Of a stretch of 64,000 nucleotides of DNA, positions 12,201 to 22,443 are shown in pieces. The notes below the pieces were generated by a model. That model worked only from the letters and a program-made list of their open reading frames with translations, was not told the origin of the DNA and searched no databases. Each line of letters opens with the position of its first letter. Position 1 is the stretch's first letter. The stretch comes from Patiria pectinifera. Lineage: Eukaryota > Echinodermata > Asteroidea > Valvatida > Asterinidae. Where the stretch lies: positions 6,752,932 to 6,816,931 of the forward strand of contig CM057138.1 of assembly GCA_029964075.1 (NCBI GenBank). Reading direction: 5' to 3'. Both the position numbers and the translations under genes were made by a program.

Positions 12201-15200
12201 TTCATTGGGTGTGTATGTGTGTGTTCACGAGTATGAGTTTATTACGACTTGATCGCTCGAAACACGCCTGTGAAGCAGGTGACTTATACCAAGATGTGAA
12301 AACTACCACCCTCGAAATTGTAGATCAGAGGTCTTCCATGCCGCCTCGCCTTCATGTATATCAGATATTAATATTAAATTTGGTCTAGTTATGCACTGCA
12401 ACGTATTTAAAAATATCTTCTCTCCTAACAAATTTTCAATTTGTGTGTTTTATTTATACGAAAAAATACTTTGTTTTTCTATTTTGGCCCTTTTCAACCC
12501 TCTGTAAATGTACTTTTATGTTGGGTTGCTTTTGCACCCAAAGTATACAAAAAGATATGCCTGACATATTGTCGGCCGCAGATAATTCATAATTTGTATA
12601 TTAATTATTCCATAACTATTAAAACGTGAGAGGTTTTTTTGTTCGATGTCATTCAAACGTAAATAACAATTGTATCGCTAGACAAATATCAATTTAAAAA
12701 CAAAATCTATTTTTTTTGGGTTGAGACTTGAAAATAGCATGGATAGAGCAACTTTAGTGATAGGTGTTAATTAAAATTAATGAGATACAGGTGTTGTGTT
12801 TCAGGGTCCCCCTGGACCCCCAGGTCCCCCTGGCCCACCTGCAGGCACGGCACCTTTACCCACCACAACACCAAGGATCACACCTTCAACACTTACACCC
12901 ACGGTAGGTTGGGAATAGTCCTGAATCATAAAGCGGTATAGCTTTGTCCATGTGTGTTTTCCTGTGGGAGCCAGGTGGGCATGAGAGCCACCAAGCTCCC
13001 ATAAGAAAGCACACATGTAAACGAAGCATCCAGGGGCAAATTTTTTATTTGCTTTGCAGAAATATTTGAAATTGTGACCCTCTAGCACAAAACCAGTCAC
13101 TTGAACCAATTTGTGAAAACTGGGATTTAGGGCTCATTGGAAAGGACATTGAATAAGGTTTCTGATGATGTATAGAAAACGGGAAGTGGACAAAATAGAC
13201 AGAGTTATAGGTATTTTCAGTTTCCAATGTTCATCAATATTCTATGTTTTATAGACTATATTGTAGTCTGTATCTCAAAATATGGCCGTGCAGCTTCCGA
13301 CTGGTTTTCCGTGCTGGAGGTTCACATAAAATCCGGCCTTGTGTCGTAATGACTGCAGGCAGTGTGAGGGTTTTGTGGAATGGATTTAAGTTAAAGACTG
13401 CAAATTTGGGCGTGAATGTTATGTGAGTAAATTTGTTTTGCATTTATATTCATGGCAAGCATGAAGTGGTGTGATTGTATGCATTTTGTGCTGCTTGTGG
13501 CAAACTTTTAATATTCATAGACTCCAAAAACAATTACCTCCAAACGGTGAAAAAGATACTTGTGTACTATTGTGGCCATTCATCCATGCCCAGTTGCACT
13601 CCTTTGCAAATATGATGGTCTTTAGACACATGATGAAGGCTTGTGCATACCCTCTGAACACCATATGCATGCAAACCAGTAAGTACATGCACTGTGTCCC
13701 TTATATACTTGCTGTTCCCAACATACAGTGCATGCAATCTGCTGTTCCTACAAAGTGGTCTTAGCAGACAACCTAAAAAATCTATCTCAAGCAAATTTTT
13801 GAAACATTTTGCAAGTTAACAGTGGGAAAAGTGTAGAATTACAAGGAAACCGCAAGGAAGAAATTCTGAATGAATATTCTTGGTCTGTTTATTTTCTTTA
13901 TTTCATTTAACAGCCCTCTGTGCCAGACATTAGAAAGAGAACTGGCACTGAGTCTGACCCAGCTGTCAATTGTAAAGACTTAAAATCAGATTTTCCAGAT
14001 TATCCTGATGGTAAGTACGCTTATCGCTGTTAGTAAGTTTAACCTTGTGAACTGAATGTTTGGAAATTTTCCACACAAGTTCAAATTTTGAATCAATAGA
14101 AAGTATAGGCATCATACACTTAGCTCTTGAAACATTAAGAGAAGTAAATGTGACGCGATCACGCTAAATGAGTCGTTTGGCGGCCATCATGTTTTTGTTC
14201 TTTTGTTTTTTAATTTTTGAATAGAGCTATCTTTCAGTTTATATTTGGTGAAAACCCCATGTGAATACGACCTTCCATTCAGAAGTTATGGGACTTAGAA
14301 CACAGGCAGATCAGAAAGAAGAAAACAGAGAAATCAAACAGAGAAATCAACGGTTCAAAATTGAAGTGTTTATTAAGCAACAATAAACATGCTTTATTTC
14401 AGGTTATTGAATATTAAATCCTTAGCAAAAATATCACATTATAACTGCTTTATCGTGACTTTTTCTCGGAAAAGAAATAGTTGAAATGAAAGAGGACATA
14501 TGTAGCCTTCCGATTTTACAAAAAAAGTAAATTTCACTCTTACTGACCTATTTTGGGCTGTATCTTAAAATCATATTTGCCGACAAACGACTCATTTAGC
14601 TTGATCGCATCACATATACAAACCATGCCTGTTAAAATGCATAAACTCAAATTTGGTTCATACCTGTGAGTTTGTACAATCTTGATTGAGAGTGGACCAG
14701 TGGAATGTGCATCGATACCATGAAATGCCCAGATGACTATTCAATATCAAAAACGGTGTATAGTTATCTGGGTACTTCTCCGAAAGTATGCAATACGCTG
14801 ATATATTTCACTTCTTGGAAGCCTGCTTTAAATAATAACTTGCAGTATTCAAGTCAGATGATGTATACTTTATAGACTAATTGTTGGTTCAAGTCCCACC
14901 CGAGCAACCCTGAGAAATTTTCTGGAAAGCTCTTGGGCAGAGTATGCATTGCAGGTAAAAATCTGTTGGTGAAAGAGAAAGCCAAAATGAGATTGACATC
15001 TTTCCGTTGTAATAACTCCATTTCACAAGTCTTGTTTCAACTGGGTTTGGACCAACAGGGCAGTACTGGCTGGATCCCAATGAGGGTTCAGCAGGGGACA
15101 AGTTCCAGGCATACTGTGACCTGACTGGAGGTGGTAGGACCTGCGTTAGCCCCATCACTCAAACTGTGAGTAGCAACAACACGGCAGAGTTTTTAAAAAT

Positions 15201-18086
15201 AAAATCCACCACAATGCTGTAATTTGTATTACATTCATCTTTGGAAATACAAAGTCTTCCTTCTCATTGTTTTGATGGATCCTTGGAATTTAATAATTTT
15301 GAAGGTAGAGTATATCATTTGCAGCTATCCAAGAAAGTAACTAACGAAATAATTGTTGAAAAGCATACTTGGTTTAAAGATAGTAATGACACTAAACTCC
15401 CCGTGAAATTATTCTTTCTGCCATACTGTCATTTTAAAGAGAACAATAAAAGAAGGTAATTTCCAAAGATGCGTCTGAAGACAAATTTTTGGAAATTTCT
15501 GTTAGTAGTTGTTTTTAATTCCGCCAAGCTGTGAAATCATTGACACGACACGCACATGTGCCTGGTTGCTATATTCCGTCGGTTCAGTGCATGACATCGC
15601 GTAGCTGCAATCGGCCAACTGAGAAAGTGTCCCGAATGCTGATTTCAGGGGGAAATTCAAAACATGACTCAGCAACTTGTGAATGGAAATCGAGATCCTA
15701 GAATATTGTTTTCTCGGAGTGTACAGCATTCACTGAGTTAAAACTTCATCAGGTGAGCTGTTAAGCACCCGTCTTTAGATTTTGAGCACTTTTGTTGCTT
15801 CAAACGAAAAAATGCACAAATGTCAAATGACATACTCTACCTTTAAACTGGCCACTCTTGTTCTTGGACTTTTACCAATTTGAAATTGACTTCAAACAAA
15901 ATTCAGTACCTTTGGTCTGTAATGTTAATATACACTTGTTTTCTAGATTGTTTAAAAGCATCACCACTGTAACTGTAGAACTTGACCAATTTCCTCTTCA
16001 CTCTGTGCAGAGGTAATATTTAGAGCAAATAGATTTAGTTCTGTTGCCCGAACTTCAAAATCTAAATATGGCAATTCACAAGTGAACAAAGGTAGGGATG
16101 CTGCGTAGCACTGTGTAGAGCATGGAAATATTAATAGTAAATGTGGAACAGTGCTCACCAGATAGTAGTTGTACCCAAGCTTTCGGACATCCGTCCTTTA
16201 GTGGAAGTTGTTCTTGCATTACCAGGTGAGAACATCCCCAGATCGAATATGAGAAGCTCTTGTTCTTTGCGTTGTGCGTCAGTTGTTGTCGTAGTTACGA
16301 AGCACACCTGCATGTCATCACAAGTATACGGATAGTGGCTGCCGAGTTCTCACACTATGCAGATGTTCGGTAAATCGGTCGGCGAGGCGTCGCTTTGTTT
16401 CTCCAATGTAGTTTTTGTTACATCGTTTGCAAGTAACGCAATATACCAAGTTTGTCGTGGTGCAGGTGTACTTGCCATGGATGTAAATGAATATGGATTT
16501 CCTCAACTTCAATTAATACTCGGAGACTGTGTTTCCCTCTGTTTTCTTGTGTTCGTTTTCTGCATCAGCTTGAAACAAAAGCATGGGACATTAGTGAAGC
16601 AGGCTGGTTCAGCACTTGGCCGGAAGGATTCACGATAACCTATCAAGCAAGCACAGTCCAATTGAGATTTTTACATTTAAGAAGTAAAAAGGCCACTCAA
16701 GAGTAAGTATGGTTACTTTGTATGCTATGTGCTAAAGTTATCCTTAACAACTTATTTAAGAAATGCAGGAATTTAACTTGTCTTGAAGTCTCAAGTACGA
16801 ATAGATACCAAAGTACAGATAACAAATGCATAGCAAAAGAGTTACCAAACTACACCAACTGTTTTCTGCTGAGCCCTTTATTTAGCTAAGCAATATTTTC
16901 TGAGTAGATCCCTCTATAAAATTAGGTCCAAAACACTTCCGCTGCCAACAATTTTTGATGGAAAGCGACTGCAGCCAATTTAATGTGGCTGCAGCTAAAC
17001 TTTACACTGCACAATTCACAATCGCATCTGTGGGAAAAGTGCAAATTTGAAGTGGATTCACAAGCTAGAGGGCCACAATTTGGTCAAAGTCATACTGAGT
17101 ATCATTTTCCCCATCCTACTTTTGTTGGTTCCTGTGTTTATTTTTGTTGCCAACAGAATAACCTACACATGTCAACGTGGTGTGGCCTACTTTCACCAGA
17201 AGGGGAACCATTATGACAAAGCTGCCCAATTCAAAGCCTACAATGATGAAACAATCACGCATGAGAGTCCAACGCTGCAAGTATCACAAGATGACTGTCA
17301 GGTAGGCAAGCTACTCAAGAGAGCCCCCCCCCCTTCCTTTTCAGTAGATGACATGGACTTTTAAGAGAGTGGGTCATTTGTTACATTTCAAATCAATAAC
17401 ATATAGTTAGGTGACTGTTCTGGCACGAGATCAGCAGGCAGCAACGTCAGAAGTCACTTTCCTAGCCCTGACACTTTTTCCGATTTTCAATTCCTTTGTT
17501 TCATCACTGATCCAGTACAAATATTAAATCCTTTATAGGCTAATCCGGCAACAACATGTAGAAGTCACTGCTTGGTGGCACCACTGTCGCACATATATTT
17601 TCCCTACCAAAATGCCTGCTGTTTCTCTAACTCAAACTCGATCCCACGACCTGCTTACGAGAGCAAATGTCTTTACCACTCAACCATCAAGCTTCCCAGG
17701 TCAGCTGGCTGTAAGCTTGTGGTTTTTTTTTCTCGCAAGCCCACGGACAGCACTGAGTATATACAGTGTTTCTTTTCAAATTTTAATTTTTTTTAAAAAT
17801 ATGTCAGTGAAGGGAAACCAATATTGAACACTTCCAACCTACGCACAGGTGTGGTGCTACCTAAATTATAGCTTCTAATTATAGTAGATTAGTAGATGCA
17901 TTAGTCTGTTTTTTGGGTTGTTTTTTTTCCAACCAGTCTGCACCCAAGAAGCAAAAGACCACTGTCATGGAGTTGTCAACAAAGGTTGTTGAGCAGCTGC
18001 CCATCACCGATATCAACCCCCAGGGTTACAATAAGAACAAAGGCCAAGCCTTTGGCCTAGAGATCGGCGATGTGTGTTTCCTATGA
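3239..18086 (+). CDS. Fibrillar collagen alpha chain, 3' seventeen exons
   Basis: Exons: 3239-3292, 3680-3733, 4552-4659, 5121-5228, 5980-6084, 7044-7148, 8672-8743, 9388-9444, 10539-10652, 11633-11704, 12031-12075, 12805-12903, 13914-14010, 15059-15165, 16569-16702, 17157-17301 and 17937-18086. All have AG/GT borders, and the phases join into one frame (1626 bp, 541 residues plus TGA). The first twelve exons are Gly-X-Y and each begins with a complete Gly codon. Several have the 54-bp or 108-bp (45-bp, 99-bp) sizes characteristic of fibrillar collagens. The last five code for a COLF1 C-propeptide ending DVCFL. The product would be secreted as a trimer and assembled into matrix fibrils. Upstream exons, including the signal peptide, are outside the window. 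Interruptions in the helix are unusual for classical types I-III and recall types XXIV/XXVII or invertebrate fibrillar chains. The exact orthology is unknown. Confidence 0.93.
3759..4031 (-). repeat. Inverted-repeat element enclosing a tRNA-Ser-like sequence
   Basis: Two arms of about 90 bp (3759-3850 and 3940-4031) are inverted copies of each other. They start at AATCAAATTAGG and end at its complement. The loop, on the minus strand, carries pol III boxes: A box TGGTCGAGTGG and B box GGTTCGAGTCC, with a CTAGAAA anticodon-type loop as in tRNA-Ser(AGA). The arm sequence also follows the tRNA head in two other copies (17585-17790 and 34290-34430), so this looks like a tRNA-derived SINE whose body is duplicated in inverted orientation. 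It lies in a collagen intron. Confidence 0.75.
5545..5924 (-). mobile_element. TTAA-type MITE, family A, copy 1
   Basis: The ends are inverted repeats (TTAAAGACACATAGGATCAT at the left; its relative, ending GATCCTATTTGCCTTT, at the right). Internal sequence matches copies at 15299-15847 and 57211-57750, for example TTTGTTCGTTT and a GTTGAAGTTTCAG block. The left flank carries TTAA and the right TSD is eroded. It is a non-coding element in a collagen intron. Confidence 0.65.
7815..8250 (-). pseudogene. LINE (CR1/L2-like) reverse transcriptase C-terminal fragment
   Basis: A minus-strand frame ends with the C-terminal signature of CR1/L2-type LINE ORF2 ([17 protein letters not shown] then [15 protein letters not shown]). 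The 3' tail contains TATTATTAGTATTATC. It is a 5'-truncated insertion in a collagen intron, and no endonuclease or catalytic RT motifs are present. Confidence 0.75.
8326..8640. repeat. Dispersed repeat related to the interior of the element at 59351-61101
   Basis: Around 8340-8440 the sequence shares blocks with 60290-60400 (ACACAGA, ATCA.GTTCTGTGAAT, TTTTTTACGAT). This is a fragment of the same transposon family in a collagen intron. The match is partial and the boundaries are uncertain. Confidence 0.4.
14148..14615. mobile_element. MITE with ~36-bp terminal inverted repeats
   Basis: The left end ATGTGACGCGATCACGCTAA and onward to GTCGTTTGGCGG is mirrored at the right end (CCGACAAACGACTCATTTAG .. 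GATCGCATCACAT) with four mismatches. There is no open frame. It lies in the intron between the first two COLF1 exons. Confidence 0.75.
15299..15847 (-). mobile_element. TTAA-type MITE, family A, copy 2
   Basis: Ends GAAGGTAGAGTATATCATTTG and its inverse CAAATGACATACTCTACCTT. The interior aligns along its whole length, reversed, with 57211-57750 (shared TTTTGAGCACTTTTGTTGCTT, ACTTCATCAGGT and CTGCAATCGGCC). A TTAA is preserved at the right border. It lies in a collagen intron. Confidence 0.78.
16140..16520 (-). pseudogene. Penelope-like element GIY-YIG endonuclease fragment
   Basis: The minus-strand frame at 16318-16512 gives [20 protein letters not shown] followed by [15 protein letters not shown], the GIY-YIG domain of Penelope-like retroelements. 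After a frameshift near 16325 the C-terminal block continues (DDMQVCFV .. [17 protein letters not shown]). The broken frame and short length mark a dead fragment. It lies in the intron before exon 16569. Confidence 0.8.
17585..17790 (-). repeat. tRNA-derived SINE copy, degenerate
   Basis: Antisense tRNA-like stretch (plus strand ACTCGATCCCACGACC .. ACCACTCAACCATCAAGC) followed by the same tail found at 3940-4010 (CACTGAGTATATACAGTGTTT). It lies in the last collagen intron. Confidence 0.6.
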
Positions 18087-18299
18087 GGTGACAAGTTTTA
18101 CAACAAACAGGTCAGAGAAATTTGGATTTGAGTTGGCACAAAATGTCTCGAGGTATGTCATACATAGGCACATCATCAGACACCAGTCTTTTGATGCACA
18201 AAAGCAGATTCAATTCATCATGTAGCTGATAACACTGTCGATCTGTTGATCAACGTAAAGAAAGCGGCACCATTACGCAATTTAAGTCTGATGGGCCAA

Positions 18300-18305
18300 A
18301 ATAAA
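18300..18305 (+). terminator. Possible poly-A signal of the collagen gene
   Basis: AATAAA, 214 bp after the stop codon and the first such hexamer downstream. A later site is possible, since transcript ends cannot be seen here. Confidence 0.4.
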
Positions 18306-18442
18306 CACCAGAAATGTGATTTTAGTGAAACCCACATTTTTTGTAATTCTAGAGGCCTCAGATCTCTGGACTTTAAAGGATGCATGGTTCAAGATCCCTC
18401 TCGTAGTGTGTAGATGTTTGATAATTTTTTAGGGGGTTCAAC

Positions 18443-18938
18443 CATAGAGCTATATTAAATTACTAGAGCGCTTACTCCCCATTCTTGCGCGCGGAGACGC
18501 TTTGAAGCCGTCCTGGGAGCAGACATTTTGAATTCATGTGTGTGTTTGTAGAACATAATGAAATGAGATGGATTGAATATTGAAAGTGTGCTCTACATGC
18601 AACGCGCAAGTAGAACATACGAAAACTTCTTAAGCGTGTCATGACAGTTAAAAAAAACCGCCATGGCGAAAAGCATCTGCAGCGAATACGCACACGCATT
18701 GCGCTGTTTGCGTAGAGCAAAATGACACGCACATTTGATGACCGTGCGCATCGGTTTCGGGCGTATTGGCTTCGATGACACACAGGTATGGAATACAAAT
18801 GCAGATATGCAAATAGCCGTACAAAAGCCGTACAAAATTTCTAGTTCTCCATAGGTTTGTGTACAAACATGGATGCGCCCAGCAGGCATTACTTTGTACA
18901 CGTGAGTTAGCGCTCTAGTAATTTAATATAGCTCTATG
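18443..18938. mobile_element. MITE with ~30-bp inverted ends and 8-bp target duplication
   Basis: Ends CATAGAGCTATATTAAATTA..(CTAGAGCGCT) are mirrored at the right (AGCGCTCTAGTAATTTAATA ..GCTCTATG). It is flanked by GGTTCAAC (18435-18442) and GGTTAAAC (18939-18946), 7 of 8 identical. The 8-bp duplication suggests the hAT or a similar superfamily. No open transposase frame. Confidence 0.82.
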
Positions 18939-21620
18939 GGTTAAACCAACTTACATGCACTTTTCAGTTCTTAGCTTGTTATGGTGGAATTTGGTTCTCT
19001 GGCCTGAAATGTGGTAAAGAGCAACCTAGTAAATATAGGGTACCCTAAGGAAGATTAAGCATTTAATGAATGCTGTAAGTACGGTTGTGAAGCTAATCTA
19101 AAATATGGTTTTCATTCAACCTACCTCCTAATACACAGCCCAAGTCCGACATCACCTCCCCAGGGCAAGCTCACTTCCTTGATAGCGGTTCATTCACGTT
19201 CCTTAACGACTCATTCCACTCACATTTAACACACATGATCACACACAGCAATTTTGCATCCTATTTTTATAGAACATTTTCACAACTTGGGTTTACAACT
19301 GCCATAGTGAAACGTTGTGTTTATCTGGAACGCTGCAGCGCATGTGAAACAGTAACTATAGTTGCACCAAGTGAGTGATGTCATGACTTCGGCAGCATAT
19401 CCCATATAAAAAATGTGAGGCTACATAAAGAAATACCTCTCTGTGGCACTTGATATCACATACTTCATTCATAAAGTACTTATATCCATATCCATCAGAG
19501 GCATGTCAATCCATGACTCGGTTGATAGTATGGCAACAAGTTTTTAAGTAAATATTTATGAAATATGGAATTTTGTAAGAAAATATTTGTTTCATAGCAG
19601 TTGACGTTAGTGTTTTCAGTATCAATGCCTTAAAGCTTTGTATATGCACTGCTTGCTGGTAATTGGCTGGTCTAGTTCCAGTAGTTGTAAGTGATAGAAA
19701 TCATGCATGAGATATGCAAATAGATGGTCGGAGCTTATATTTTTTCGTGCATCCTTCAAGCAGAACTATGAATGTAAGGAGTTCCCTAATTATGGGCATC
19801 CCTTGACACAACTACACAAAGATGTACTTGAGGGTATTTCAAATGAACATTCCGTTTTTTAATGTCTTACTGCCATTTCTTGCCTACTTTGGTTTACATT
19901 TATTCAAAGCTTTTATAACAAAATGTATACAGCCATTCTGATTAATAATGCAACATATATAAATATATATATAAATCTGAAACATATTTTTACAATAAAT
20001 GTATAACAGTGGTAGGTATCATAAAACGGTGGCTAATTTTGGTTCCCACAAAAGCTGCAACTTTGTTCTCGAATCTTTTTGTCAAAATGCAAACTTTATA
20101 CTAAAGAACTTTTGTATTACGACTCTTTTTTTCTTAATCAAAATTTGTTTTTGTTTGTGTTTGGTTGGCATATGTAACTCACAATGTACGTATGCATGAA
20201 GGGCAGATATATGAACACTGGAATTATATTTTGGCTAGCTCAATTTGATTTTCAAATGTGTTTAAAAAAATTACAGTTGACAGTCAGCCATGCTCTTTAG
20301 TCATAAAACCTTTATTTCACTTTTGGACTCATTTACGAGCCAATTTTCTCAGTTTTAAATAACCTCAGTTTCTTCTATTCTTTTTAATTGTCCTCTTGAG
20401 TTGGAATTATCTTTAACGCTAATCAAGTTGGTGTAATTTTCTGTGCATTTTATACTTTGACCGCAAGGTTATCTCTTAGGAAATAGTATGCAGAAAGCTG
20501 GTATATTTTGTTTAGATATTTGTTGATATCCAACTTTGCTGAAACACTTGCATGCCTATCTTTTGCGCTTGTTGTTGACAGTATTGCTTTTTAGAAAAAA
20601 AGAATATGCTCTTGATTTATTAATATTAAAATAACTGCCACATTGGGTTGTATTTGAATTGTTGATTACTTTATTTGAAATTATTAAACTGACACTGTTG
20701 GTATTTGAGCCAATGATCACTGAATCAGAGCAACAAGCAACAGACATTCTACGTTGTTCTTCATTGCATGGTGAGTATTGACTACCATTTTTTTTTTGTA
20801 TCATACCCATTCTTCAGAAAATTTTGATCAAAACAGGATGTGTGTCGTCAATCATATGACTTTACTAGATATTGTCTTAAACTAGTAATGAGCTAGATGA
20901 TGATGATGATGATTATGATGATGAGTAATGAAACATTTATTGTTAATATTTTCAACCATTTAGAGTGATAAACAAAATGGTCTTAAACAAAAATAGGAAA
21001 AAAATTTGCTACATTCAAAATTTATGATTTTGTTTTTGTCATACTAAGTAGTTTTTCTATTTTGTTAAGTGCACATAAGTCTTAATTTAAAACCATCAGC
21101 TGAGTTTGTTGTCATTGACTGTGTATTATGCCACTACCAAAATAGTCTTGATCCAAGGCTGGATTTGCATTTCAGTCCCATAATAGAGCTGGTTCCCGAC
21201 AAGCATGGTAAAACCACCGTGGCAGCAGAGGTCACTATCAACAATATGAATCAAATTCAGTCTTGGGAATTTTGGCAGTGTTACCCGGGAAATTTTAAGC
21301 ATTACTCATGCGCGTGCATTAGCCTGAATACAGTGTGCAGTTTCTGGGTAGCACTGCCAAAGTTCTCTAGACCCGATTTGATTCAGGGAGCGGCTGCATT
21401 AGGGGAATAAAAACCAAATGCAGTCTTGGACCAAGACTACCACCAATAATGACCAGAGCAATAAATCAAGTGTGAGAGGGAAATTTGTTCACAATTATTG
21501 TTTAGAATTAAGTAATAGAGGGCATATCAGGTAAAGGGTTTTCTCCATGTGTTATTAACATGCAGTTGAGTTGGCCCAGCTTCATCAGTTATCGACTTCT
21601 CACTACCATTTGTTGTACAC

Positions 21621-22076
21621 AGGGTTCCCACAGTCATGGACAATCCTGGAACATCCTGGAATTTTATAGCTATCATGGAAAGTCATGGAATTTTGTTGTT
21701 TTTACAAGATTTCATGGAAAGTGTATATTTCAAGAAACAAATTTATGGAACAAGTCATGGAACCCTGCACAACCAATACGTGATTTAGTTGAATTTTCCT
21801 ATAGCAGTCTTCCAGTTTGCAATCCAGTTTACTGTACTTCTTCTTCATGCATGTATGCTCTAATACTTGTTGCATGTTCAATGCACCATTGTCATGGGTT
21901 TTTGGTGCTCAGTGGTCTTGTGGCAAACTGGAAGGTGCAAGGGAGTGGCGTCCTTTGTCTCTCGTGCTAAAGGCTCCTAAGATGCCAAAACAGCATAGGA
22001 ATTGGTCATGGAAAGCCCTAATTTTGTTATGAAAAAGTCATGGAATTTCCATTTTTAAGATTTCTGTGGGAACCCT
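21621..22076. mobile_element. MITE with AGGGTTCCCACAG ends
   Basis: Left AGGGTTCCCACAGTCATGG and right TTTCTGTGGGAACCCT form inverted ends. The interior near each end repeats TCATGGAA many times. It is non-coding and ends about 140 bp beyond the stop of the minus-strand lipocalin gene, so it may lie in that gene's 3' UTR. Confidence 0.7.
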
Positions 22077-22216
22077 ATATGTTCAGTTTCTCGTTGCCTC
22101 GTAAGCAATATCACAGATTTTTCATAAGGCACAGCAAAATTCAGTAATATCAACATGCAATTTTTTGGGGTTACTTCACACACTGATATGGTCTGCCTTT
22201 CCTCTGCCTCTCCACC

Positions 22217-22443
22217 CTAGGGGGCACATATTGGCATCCCCTGTGTCACACTATCAGCTAGCTGTTCCCCCGTCAGTGTGTCCACACACCAGCAGAGATC
22301 ACTCTCCATGTAGCACTGCACTGGCTGGTACCATCCCTGCTCATCACAGACTGGTATGTAGATGTGACCGGAGCCTTCATCAATGTCCAGAGAAGATTCC
22401 GCTTCTATACGGCGGGCCAGACAATCGGAGGTCAGTTTGGGAT
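22217..22443 (-). other. Thyroglobulin type-1 domain 2 and stop (exon 16)
   Basis: A single exon. C613-LARR, IYIPVCDEQGWYQPVQC, SDLCWCVDTLTGEQ, GMPIC678-AP, then TAG at 22217-22219. All six cysteines are present. Unlike domain 1 it has no internal intron. Confidence 0.92.

Larger units (their letters stand above)
3239..12903 (+). other. Triple-helical (Gly-X-Y) exon block of the collagen
   Basis: Twelve exons of 54, 54, 108, 108, 105, 105, 72, 57, 114, 72, 45 and 99 bp. The helix is imperfect. Gly is replaced by Ala (GPP-APP-GFP, exon 3), Asn (GRQ-NRR, exon 4), and Ala and Leu ([12 protein letters not shown], exon 7). There are inserted or missing residues at GYIID and GYSVT (exons 5 and 6), GEAPR and GPPNDPPVR (exon 9), and GNPTP (exon 10). 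Exons 4 and 9 are very basic (GKK, GSK, GQK). The helix ends [12 protein letters not shown], the usual C-terminal nucleation stretch, followed by a Pro/Thr-rich telopeptide ([14 protein letters not shown]). Confidence 0.9.
13914..18086 (+). other. COLF1 C-propeptide domain of the collagen (five exons)
   Basis: The exons are 13914-14010 (97 bp), 15059-15165 (107), 16569-16702 (134), 17157-17301 (145) and 17937-18086 (150). Recognisable COLF1 landmarks are [62 protein letters not shown] and the terminal EIGDVCFL. The Asp/Asn/Asp ligands of the known calcium loop are kept (DPNEGSAGD). Six of the family's eight cysteines are present. The two that normally make interchain bonds (C2 and C3) read Ser (CKDLKS and EGS). 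A basic RKR lies just before the domain. The domain is about 190 residues, a little short for the family. Confidence 0.92.
18087..22216. other. Tail-to-tail intergenic region between collagen and lipocalin genes
   Basis: No exon with splice borders is seen on either strand. It holds two MITEs (18443-18938 and 21621-22076), a short GAT microsatellite (about 20895-20925) and AT-rich sequence. The 3' UTRs of both genes must lie here. Confidence 0.7.

Noticed and set aside
20894-20926. GAT-rich microsatellite
   Set aside because: Short and ordinary; mentioned only in the intergenic entry.
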